This document shows positions 57,378-64,000 of a stretch of DNA of 64,000 nt, one piece after another; position 1 is the stretch's first letter; each line of letters opens with the position of its first letter. The translations under genes were made by a program, and so were the position numbers. The stretch comes from Arthrobacter sp042667405 (GTDB lineage: Bacteria; Actinomycetota; Actinomycetes; Actinomycetales; Micrococcaceae): positions 62,001 to 126,000 of the forward strand of contig NZ_JBHVAL010000003.1 in assembly GCF_042667405.1 (NCBI RefSeq), written 5' to 3'. The notes under the pieces were generated by a model, which saw nothing but the letters and a program-made list of their open reading frames with translations, was not told the origin of the DNA and made no database searches.

Positions 57378-58199
57378 ATGGAGTCCGAAGTCAGGACCGT
57401 GTCTCTAGATACCGGGATCAGCGTGCCTTGTTTTGTGCAAGGGAACCTGGAACCAACAGCCGACGACGGCGGCGCCCCACTGCTGCTCCTGCACGCCTGG
57501 GGCGAATCCTGGCGGAGTTTCGATCGCCTCATTGCGGCAGTCCCGGATTTTGTGATTGTGGCTCCTGATTTGCGAGGTCATGGTGCGGCCGATAAGCCGG
57601 GAGACGGCTACTCGCTTTTGGAAGTTGCTGAGGACGTCGCGGGCGTGCTGTCTTCACTCGGCGTGAAGCAGGCACACGTCCTGGGTTCCTCCAGCGGTGG
57701 TTACGTTGCCCAGCAACTCGCTGTCTCGCATCCGGACCTTGTTGCATCCTTGACGTTGGTAGGCGCACCCCTGACGCTCCACGGAAGGCCACCATTTGCG
57801 GCCGAGGTCGAGCACCTCACCGAACCGATCTCAGAGAACTGGGTTCGCGAATCATTGGCCTGGTACAGAATGCTGCACGCAGTGCCAACCTCATACATTG
57901 AAGATCGGGTACAGGACGGTCTCGCTATGCCAGCCTCGATTTGGAAGGCTTCACTGCGGGGATTCTACGAGGCCGCCCCTCCAACGGAGACCGGCGAAAT
58001 ATCGGTCCCTACTCTCATGCTTTGGGGCGCCCACGATCACCTTGTGCCGCGAATGCATCAGGAAACCCTGGTGGACCGTATTCAGGGCGCACGACTGCAG
58101 ATCTACGAGGGGACCGGCCATCTGGTGCTATGGGAGTGCCCAGAGAGCGTCGCCGAGGATTTGACGCATTTCCTCAGAGGGCTGTTCAAACGCGCGTAA
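57378..58199 (+). CDS. Cytosolic alpha/beta hydrolase
   Basis: A 273-residue enzyme of the proline-iminopeptidase/haloalkane-dehalogenase-like group: LLLHAWGESW (oxyanion), PDLRGHGAADKP, nucleophile elbow LGSSSGGYVA (Ser about residue 105), acid in WGAHDHLVP and His in GTGHLVLWE. No signal peptide. The substrate cannot be inferred. The ATG at 57378 has only weak CTGAGG upstream. Confidence 0.9.
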   Translation: MESEVRTVSLDTGISVPCFVQGNLEPTADDGGAPLLLLHAWGESWRSFDRLIAAVPDFVIVAPDLRGHGAADKPGDGYSLLEVAEDVAGVLSSLGVKQAHVLGSSSGGYVAQQLAVSHPDLVASLTLVGAPLTLHGRPPFAAEVEHLTEPISENWVRESLAWYRMLHAVPTSYIEDRVQDGLAMPASIWKASLRGFYEAAPPTETGEISVPTLMLWGAHDHLVPRMHQETLVDRIQGARLQIYEGTGHLVLWECPESVAEDLTHFLRGLFKRA

Positions 58200-58231
58200 C
58201 TTCGCCGATCGTCTCGACGCAGCACTCGGTT

Positions 58232-58310
58232 GCTTCCCCGCACTATCTCCACCACACGCACGCCGGGGGGATCGCCGACGGAGTGCCGGCGTGGGAGGCT
58301 GGCCGGGACA
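58232..58310 (+). pseudogene. C-terminal fragment of the exported alpha/beta hydrolase
   Basis: Matches the last 25-30 codons of the gene at 53824 (HYLHHTHAG-IADGV-AWE-GR), including the downstream 19-bp repeat, but has no upstream part. It lies directly after an unrelated hydrolase gene. Confidence 0.7.
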
Positions 58311-58339
58311 AGGTTCGTGCGCAGAAACGAACGGAACCG

Positions 58340-58358
58340 CACGACGGCGGTGCTGCCG
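58340..58358 (+). repeat. 19-bp intergenic repeat, copy 3
   Basis: Exact copy of CACGACGGCGGTGCTGCCG behind the hydrolase fragment; see 52602. Confidence 0.65.
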
Positions 58359-58432
58359 CAAGTCTGCTTTGAAATCCTCAGGCCAAGGCGATCCTTACAC
58401 GACACGAGGGCAGCGGCGCCCAAGACGCTGTC

Positions 58433-59146
58433 TTACGCGTGAATTCCAGCCGCAGCCTTGGCCGCGACCTGTATGCTCTGCCATCCCCGTCTGGCAGCCG
58501 CCATGGTGGTGCCCTGGACAAAGATGCCCTTGTTGAGCAGGATGGCCACAAGTGTCGCATTGACTATGTCTTCGCGAATCTCGGTCAGCCAAGGGCCACG
58601 GATAGTCGGCATTACTGGCACTCGTGCCATCACGGTGAGGTAATGGCCCCCGACGAAAGCAGCGATCAAACAGACGGCACCCGTGACTACAAGTTTGACG
58701 AGGTCGTTTTGGTTCGTGCACACGATGTATGCCGGCGGAGCGATCAAGGCAATGATGAGTCCAACACGCAACAGAAGGATCTTGCGTGCACGTCCTGAAG
58801 CACGTCTCCGACCCGTCGTAGCTGCCAAGCGCTTATCGCGAATGCCTTCCGCTTTCAGCCGCCACTGACGTTGAGTCCCCAGATGCACGTTCACGAGGGC
58901 ACGCGCGGCAGCCAGCTCCTCTGGATAATCATTCCTGAGTGCCGTTACTGAAGGATCTGGGACCTCTGCCCAGGCGCTCTCCAATCGGCGGTCGATTGCA
59001 GCAGCCATATCATCCAGACTCAAGCGCGCTGCGCCCTCGGCGGCTTCTTCGACTCGGGCTGCCGCACCTGATGGGCCCTCTCCAGGAGTAAACGCACGAT
59101 CCCCATAGCGCGGTGGTCCATCGGGTAAATGGTAATCGTTGCTCAT
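58433..59146 (-). CDS. Two-helix membrane protein of unknown function
   Basis: 237 residues from the ATG at 59146 (AAGGACAT upstream). A hydrophilic N-terminal 125 residues (PPRYGDRAFTPGEGPSGAAA; SLDDMAAAIDRRLESAWAEV) precede two membrane helices (ILLLRVGLIIALIAPPAYIV and LVKLVVTGAVCLIAAFVGGH, about 130-185), then a cytosolic-type tail. No recognised domain. It separates two fragments of the decayed hydrolase copy. Confidence 0.7.
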   Translation of the reverse strand: MSNDYHLPDGPPRYGDRAFTPGEGPSGAAARVEEAAEGAARLSLDDMAAAIDRRLESAWAEVPDPSVTALRNDYPEELAAARALVNVHLGTQRQWRLKAEGIRDKRLAATTGRRRASGRARKILLLRVGLIIALIAPPAYIVCTNQNDLVKLVVTGAVCLIAAFVGGHYLTVMARVPVMPTIRGPWLTEIREDIVNATLVAILLNKGIFVQGTTMAAARRGWQSIQVAAKAAAGIHA

Positions 59147-59380
59147 AGATGTCCTTGCCTCGATCGCCAGGATCCGAAGAGACGAGAGGTGACCATGGCG
59201 CGCGGCACCCTGCCGGCCATATACATTGTGAGCTACACGGCCAGCTGTAGCGGGAATCGACGAAGTCGTTACGGCCGCCCCGGAGTGTGCCCTACGCCCG
59301 TGCCGCCAACCGCGACTTCCGGCCCTCCATCGCATTGTTCAGTTTGGGCCCGCTATGCCGACAGCCTTGTGCTCTAAAGG

Positions 59381-59713
59381 AGCTACCCGGCGGAGGTGAG
59401 TGCATTTGTGGGCATCGCCACCTCCATTCCCGGGCAATCGGGCACCGATACGCAGTTCCCCACGGGCGTGATATCAGCGGCGAAAAACCTCGACCGGCTC
59501 CGGGTGCTGGCCACTATCGCATTCGCGGACGGTAACAAGCCCGCTTAGTCGGACCATGCAAGTGATCAAATGCAGATGCTCACCGACCGGAACTCGACGT
59601 CGCCCACGTACCTCAACGAGATGGAGCACATAGGCACCAACTTCTAGGGCGCCCTGAGAACCTGCTTCCCGAAGGAACCGCCGTTGCTGCTGTTCGCGGT
59701 GGGGGCAACCGAC
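59381..59713 (+). pseudogene. Middle part of a decayed alpha/beta hydrolase copy
   Basis: Collinear with about 110 codons from the middle of the gene at 53824 (YPAEVSAFVGIATS, TQFPTGVISAAKNL, STSPTYLNEMEH, TCFPKEPPLLLF) but with TAG at 59546-59548 and 59645-59647, no start and no catalytic Ser region. An old duplicate under no constraint. Confidence 0.88.
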
Positions 59714-60864
59714 CTATCTGGTTGAATACACCAAGCCGCGTAGACGGCGCGTGTACGTTCTCAATGTTCGGGCGGCGTCCCACAAAGGGGCCGTCCTAAC
59801 GGTCCACTTTAGGGCCTTAATTAGTTCCTTGTCGTTGATGCCGCTTGCTTTCATTGCTTCAAGGTTTTGCTTTGCGAAAACGGCCGAGCCGTGTTCAGCT
59901 CGAAATGATCGGAGGCGCTGAACGTCAATTTCGTCGGGAAGTGTACGGCACCTTCCCAGGGCATCCACAACGCGGAGGTTCACCATCGTGCGGATGCACT
60001 TCTCGCACGTTCCACAATTGAAAGCACCACCCGGGTTCTTCCAACAGATCCGCAGATGGTCCATGGCTGCATCGTTGCCAGCTATTCTCGCGACCTTTTC
60101 CGGGCGCGTGGCGAACTCCCCATGATGCTCGAAAGTAACCACTGATGAACTCCAAAGCGCATCAAGATCCGGGTGTGAGCCCCAAGGGAAAAGGTCGTCG
60201 ACGTGGTAACTAGCCGGGACAATCACCCGCTCAAGCACATCGCCCAGCAGGAGTCCCACGGTAGCCATTGCTGCGCCGTGGTAGTGGGTGCCCCAGTCGA
60301 GAATACCTTCCGACATTTGGCGGATGTTAGTCCGCACTTCAATGAGTTCCTTGCCGAGCGATGCGGCCGCGGCTCGCGCTCCAGCCACTGCCTGCGACGC
60401 CAAAGCTTCATCCTCAACGTCAATATCAAAACCAGTTACGAAAATGAGGTGTGTTATGTCGTCAGACTTCTCAATAGCAGAAAAAAGGAGTCGGCCCCGC
60501 CGCTAAAGAAGCTTCCCACCCCCCTAGACCGTGTGCGGGTCGGCGAAGAAGCATGACCGCCGGCGTCGACGTTCACAACAGACAGATCGTCGTACCATGA
60601 AGCAAGAATCTGCTGGACTCCCACCGCGTTAGCAAGGGCAATAGAGTCGTGGCATCCGTCAAGCCGGAGACCAGCACCGTGTTTCATCGCCATTGGGAGA
60701 GCGGCAGGAAGCCACGCTCCGCCACTCACTTTGAGGGGAACGTTCGCCGAAACGTCGATTCGCACGGAGTTGTCGCCTAACCCGTGAATTAGGGCCGACG
60801 CGGACAACTCGTCGGTAGGCGACAGCGGCTCGACAGTGAGCGCGCGGATAGTACTAACAGTCAC
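59714..60864 (-). pseudogene. PP-loop ATPase-like gene split by a frameshift at a T6 run
   Basis: From 60864 the frame encodes an N-terminal domain of about 115 residues and the PP-loop SFFSGGADSFF, then ends early at TAA. A one-base shift at the six-T run near 60478-60483 joins it in frame to AIEKSDDITHLIFVTGFDID and the rest of the protein (ILDWGTHYHGA, SYHVDDLFPWGSHPDLD, GGAFNCGTCEKCIRTM) down to 59714, about 383 residues in all. The architecture matches the ExsB/asparagine-synthase-like PP-loop proteins of polysaccharide loci, which adenylate a substrate using ATP. A homopolymer slip (sequencing or real) is the simplest cause. Confidence 0.75.
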
Positions 60865-61873
60865 AATTTCCCCAAGGATCAGATTGGCATTTCCTTTGCA
60901 AGTATAGGAGAAAGTATGCCGGGTATGGTCTCCGCAAAGATGGAGTCCGAGAAGCCGACGGGAAGACTCCGGCCTTCACCCGAAAGGACAGGCGACAGTG
61001 AATGTCCTCGTTCGGAATGCCTAGCAGCGTTTGGTGGCGGCTTTTGATCTCCCACCCAACCATATCTTCTGTGCGCCAGCGGACCACAAGGCTCTGAAGT
61101 TCGAGGCCGTCGCTGACAGCATTGGGTGCCCTACGCGCAAACGCGCGCACAGGATATCCGCAAAATACGGACATCCTGTGCGTCTGTCTCAGACTCTTTG
61201 AGATTCGCCGCCGGGCCGCAGGTGCACAGCAGGGAGCTGCCCACATCACGTTTGGGCAGGAACGTGACGCGGACAGCCTGCGTCTTATACTAAGGCAACT
61301 TACAAAGACCCAAGTAATGGTCTGGATATAACCACCAATTATCTGCGAATTCTTTTGCTTTGTTCATGGCTAGGAGCAAAGCGGGCTTTCCGACGGCCGG
61401 GCTGGAGGCGTGTTTGTGCTCCCCGGCCGCTAGAGCATTCTGCGAAATGATACCGCTGAGTACGGTGCCCGGCAGTTCAGTCCAGGGAGCAAGAGGCGTT
61501 CAATCACCGGCGCCCAGATACTTGTAGACCGAAGCGAGAATGCCGTTGGAAGACCACTTCGATACAGCGCCCGATCTGGAGTAGACACTTAGAAGTGGGT
61601 GGTAGGGATAACCATTGCCGAGGAGCCAGCATCTAAATTGGTCTTCACCGAACGCTACGTCCTCAATCCGGCTGTTTACACGTCCTGGAAAAGTGCCCAA
61701 TCCGGACGCGCTGGGTAATCGCAGGTGACCAAAGTGCTGCGGACGTACGCAATCTCTGAGGGTGGGGGCCTTGGCACCTACGGAGTAGATGGCAAGGCAG
61801 GAGCTAATAAAACCGCTGACGTGTCAGCTGCCTGACTCGCTATGACTCGCGCGTATCCGCTAGAAGAGTTGCT
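60865..61873. other. Gene-poor 1-kb region
   Basis: No convincing gene. Minus-strand ORFs at 60854-61249 (131 codons, many rare runs) and 61500-61700 (66 codons, containing CWLLGNGYPYHPLL and KWSSNGILASVYKYL) are the only candidates; the second reads slightly protein-like and might be a fragment. The base composition is less GC-biased than in the flanks. No repeats or tRNA-like structures noticed. Confidence 0.4.
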
Positions 61874-62359
61874 TCATTGTTGGCTGGACCCACCGTCTCC
61901 CTTGGTTGAACCTAGACACATCCACCGCGGATGTTCAGTTGAATATGGTGCGGTTAGCAGGCGCACAATAGAGCTTCCGATGACAGTTCCTAGCGTATTT
62001 GTGACAACGTCCATGAGGCTAGCAAAACGGGCAGCTAGAAACAGAAGCTGTCCCAGTTCCATGCAAGTAGAGGTCATCAAGCCTAAGCTAGCCAGCTGCC
62101 ACCATGCTTTGGCGGGCAGCGCCATGGCAATCAGAATTCCAAATGGAATGAACATTGCGACATTTGCGGAAGTCTCGATGAGGTGGTAGTTGAACCAGCC
62201 GGGCGCGCCATGAGTATGGAGGTACTTGAGCACCGCCTCCAAAATGCCATGAAGGGATTTGTCTACAGGAGTTGGCCAAAAGCCAACTAATGCCAGGACT
62301 CCGACGTAGACCGTGAGGACTCGTCGCCAAGGTAGAGGGTTCTTCAAGCACGCCTTCAC
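61874..62359 (-). CDS. VanZ-like membrane protein
   Basis: 161 residues from the GTG at 62359, which overlaps the stop of the preceding mini-gene (TAGTG). Four hydrophobic helices (VLTVYVGVLALVGFWPTP; ETSANVAMFIPFGILIAM; WWQLASLGLMTSTCMELGQL; LMDVVTNTLGTVIGSSIV) with the VanZ pattern 'N-x-x-x-F-x-PFG' and 'E-x-x-Q...DxxxNTLG'. VanZ-like proteins affect the cell wall and glycopeptide sensitivity in some hosts; most are uncharacterised. It is near wall-linked genes here. Confidence 0.85.
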   Translation of the reverse strand: MKACLKNPLPWRRVLTVYVGVLALVGFWPTPVDKSLHGILEAVLKYLHTHGAPGWFNYHLIETSANVAMFIPFGILIAMALPAKAWWQLASLGLMTSTCMELGQLLFLAARFASLMDVVTNTLGTVIGSSIVRLLTAPYSTEHPRWMCLGSTKGDGGSSQQ

Positions 62360-62517
62360 TAGGTTCGAATCAAGGCCCAAGCGCTGACGCCTATCGATGC
62401 CGCCGCAAGAAGCCCTAGAAGGACATACTTCGGGAATCCTTGAGGTACTGAAGCAGATCCCGGGATAGGGAGGCGCAGCTCGGTGAGCCACCTGCGTCTT
62501 CTCCAATGTCGCCCCAT
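62359..62517 (-). CDS. 52-residue single-pass membrane peptide
   Basis: From the ATG at 62517 (AGGGACT upstream): MGRHWRRRRWLTELRLPIPG, then PKYVLLGLLAAASIGVSAWAL as one helix. It ends in TAG overlapping the VanZ start, so the two are translationally coupled. Basic N-terminus, single helix; function unknown. Below common length limits. Confidence 0.55.
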   Translation of the reverse strand: MGRHWRRRRWLTELRLPIPGSASVPQGFPKYVLLGLLAAASIGVSAWALIRT

Positions 62518-62570
62518 AGTCCCTATGGATACCACAGCGAACCTGTTAGAGGAAACGAAGCCGAAAAAGA

Positions 62571-62613
62571 AGGGTGGTTTGCCAACAAGAAAATCTTGCC
62601 GACAAACCACCCT
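62571..62613 (-). terminator. Intrinsic terminator of the LAxTG surface-protein gene
   Basis: AGGGTGGTTTG (62571-62581) and CAAACCACCCT (62603-62613) pair perfectly over 11 bases, with an inner CAAGA/TCTTG stem. On the minus strand the hairpin is followed by a T-rich tract (TCTTTTTCGG), 17 bases after the stop at 62630. Confidence 0.8.
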
Positions 62614-62629
62614 CGGTGGTTCAAACCTA

Positions 62630-63250
62630 TCAGGCAGAAACCTCGGTGCTCTTCGCACGGCGGCGAGCTACCACGACGGATGCCGTGCCGGCTGCCAGTG
62701 CACCTGCGCCCACCAGGGACCACAGGATGAGGCTAGAGTCAGCGCCGGTGTTGGCCAGAGGCACTCCCCCTGTGTTAGCCAGGCCCGTTCCAGTACCGGT
62801 TGTGCCGCCCGTGTTAGAAAGAGCGGCGCCTCCGACAACCACTGTGACAGGGCCGACAGTGACGCCGGAGGTGTTCCCGGTGGCGGTGATGGCATAGGCG
62901 CCGGGCTCGTTAATTACGATGGAGATCGAGAATGCGCCGTTTCCATCGGCGACCGCAGACAATGTAGACGGTGCCAGTGGAATGCGTGCTGCCACCGAAA
63001 GGCTTCCAGCGGAAACACTACCGCCACTGGCGGCCGGCGTCCCCGTGGGTGTAACCGTGATGGTGATACCTTCGCCCGGTGTAAAGCCCGTACCGCTGAA
63101 GACAAAAGCTTCACCCGGCGCCACGGAGGCGTCGGAGACGGCAACGCTGGTGTTCGGCGCTGGGTAGTTGGCGTTGCCTGCTACAGCCGGTACTGCGCCG
63201 AGAAGTGCAATAGAACCTGCGAGCGTGAGTGCTGCAAGAGATTTCCTCAT
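62630..63250 (-). CDS. Surface protein with LAxTG (class E) sortase signal
   Basis: 206 residues from the ATG at 63250 (AGGGGGGA upstream). A signal peptide (RKSLAALTLAGSIALLGAVPAVAG) is followed by one Ig-like/bacterial beta-sandwich repeat (about 30-140; FVFSGTGFTPGEGITITV). A Gly/Thr linker then carries two LANTG motifs, the last directly before a hydrophobic helix (LILWSLVGAGALAAGTASVVV) and an RRR tail, so the protein should be linked to peptidoglycan by a class E sortase. No sortase gene is in this part of the window. Function unknown, probably structural or adhesive. Confidence 0.9.
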   Translation of the reverse strand: MRKSLAALTLAGSIALLGAVPAVAGNANYPAPNTSVAVSDASVAPGEAFVFSGTGFTPGEGITITVTPTGTPAASGGSVSAGSLSVAARIPLAPSTLSAVADGNGAFSISIVINEPGAYAITATGNTSGVTVGPVTVVVGGAALSNTGGTTGTGTGLANTGGVPLANTGADSSLILWSLVGAGALAAGTASVVVARRRAKSTEVSA

Positions 63251-63422
63251 GTGTGTCCCCCCTGAGACCTTTTGGTACGACGTGGTGTTTGGAGATTTCC
63301 GAGACCCTACGAGACCGTAAGTGAAATCCCATGTGCTGCCCACATAGAACTTACCATTCAATACCTGCAAGCAGCAAAGAAAATCCAAACCCGTTACAAA
63401 GGATTAACGTCGGCGCCTCATC

Positions 63423-64000
63423 TTATTCACAGGGGGAGGAGCTTGAGGCTTGCAGTAGCACATCCTTGACAGCCTGGGTTGTTGGTGTGACAACCAGCAT
63501 CGGGTCTGCATGTTGAACGATATGTCCGAAGTTGAAGTCCAATACAGTACTCTCGCCTGGGGCGAGCTGGATGGTGGATGTGCCTACCGCGCGTTGGCTG
63601 TGTCGCTGCGCTGCGAACGGTATTTTCCCCCCATCCTTGACAACTGTGTCAATATTCGACTGAACGGGGCCATACGCAACGATGTTTGTCTGAACAGAGC
63701 CGGGAGGTATTCCGAACTCGCCGTCACCCGTCACGTATCGAGGCAGACTTACGGCCGCGTCCGAGGGAGCTGTGTTTGTGCTGGTGACCCGGACACTGAC
63801 TTCACGGTAGCCATCTCGTGTGCAATCCTTCACGATTTGTACGCTGCGTTTGATCCAGTAATCCATCTTGGCGCCCGTGCCATCATTGAAGTACACGCCG
63901 AACTGGGCAGGTGATACAGCAGTGCCTGAGATCATTCCGCCGATGGGGTAAGTGCCAATGACTGACTGCTCGGCAGAAGAACCGGACCACAAGAGGATGC
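63423..64000 (-). CDS. C-terminal part of a DUF4012-like protein (5' end outside window)
   Basis: The frame is open to the window end, so only the last 190 or so residues are seen. Landmarks (FGVYFNDGTGAKMDYW, REVSVRVTSTNTAP, LPRYVTGDGEFGIPPGSV, LAPGESTVLDFNF) match the C-terminus of actinobacterial DUF4012 proteins, large secreted/membrane proteins often found beside polysaccharide genes. It stops at 63423, about 170 bases before the LAxTG gene, on the same strand. Confidence 0.72.
   Translation of the reverse strand, partial: ILLWSGSSAEQSVIGTYPIGGMISGTAVSPAQFGVYFNDGTGAKMDYWIKRSVQIVKDCTRDGYREVSVRVTSTNTAPSDAAVSLPRYVTGDGEFGIPPGSVQTNIVAYGPVQSNIDTVVKDGGKIPFAAQRHSQRAVGTSTIQLAPGESTVLDFNFGHIVQHADPMLVVTPTTQAVKDVLLQASSSSPCE

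Noticed and set aside
60854..61249. 131-codon minus-strand ORF as a gene
   Set aside because: Arg/Ser-rich translation without motifs, no ribosome-binding site, and it overlaps the start of the PP-loop gene.

Overview
The window is high-GC actinobacterial DNA, most like an Arthrobacter/Paenarthrobacter-type soil organism. The grounds are the GC-rich codon use, the PaaABCDE phenylacetyl-CoA epoxidase operon with a PaaR-like operator, frequent GTG/TTG starts, four-base start/stop overlaps, several probably leaderless genes, and surface proteins with a LAxTG (class E) sorting signal. There is one run of 100 N (19551-19650). I see no rRNA, tRNA, CRISPR array or transposase gene. Broken genes are common (in-frame stops, frameshifts, fragments). 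Some may be draft-assembly errors, but several are clearly real decay.

Layout. 0-8 kb: the end of an unknown gene, a secreted beta-helix protein, a hybrid histidine kinase overlapping a diguanylate cyclase response regulator, a LysM protein with a sortase-like C-terminus, and a low-molecular-weight tyrosine phosphatase. 8.3-13.3 kb: promoter, operator and the paaA-B-C-D-E operon plus a paaG-like isomerase. 13.4-25 kb: lipid kinase, a secreted HNH/SLH-like/Excalibur protein, a PQQ-like lipoprotein, a GAF regulator, a secreted beta-propeller/FG-GAP protein broken by the gap, and a flavin monooxygenase-alcohol dehydrogenase operon.

25-33.7 kb: the most interesting metabolic locus. A tightly overlapping operon on the minus strand holds an SDR, a VOC-type epimerase-like gene interrupted by an in-frame TGA, a Tat-exported berberine-bridge-type flavoenzyme, an acyltransferase-3 membrane protein, a sedoheptulose 7-phosphate cyclase of the 2-epi-5-epi-valiolone synthase type, two cupins and an MFS exporter. 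A divergent TetR regulator and a 12-bp perfect palindrome lie at its head. This looks like an undescribed C7-cyclitol natural-product cluster that lacks the usual aminotransferase and glycosyltransferase.

33.7-42.5 kb: a polymorphic toxin-immunity island. A 643-residue toxin with a Tox-REase-5-like tip, apparently translated by coupling from a 20-codon leader ORF, is followed by three paralogous immunity genes. Beyond them lie a remnant of a second toxin ending in a TNT-type (NAD+ glycohydrolase) tip with its immunity gene, a free-standing TNT-like module and a frameshifted immunity paralogue. A duplicated tetR-3'-end/lipoprotein segment is spliced into the toxin remnant.

42.5-58 kb: small regulators and enzymes (DUF1348/TetR pair, SelO, MarR, HxlR/VOC pair with an operator inside the promoter, GAF-ANTAR, GH26-like lipoprotein, GIY-YIG protein, alpha/beta hydrolases, SGNH hydrolases). 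58-64 kb: a decayed, gene-poor zone with hydrolase fragments and a frameshifted PP-loop gene, then cell-surface genes (VanZ-like, LAxTG surface protein, end of a DUF4012-like gene).
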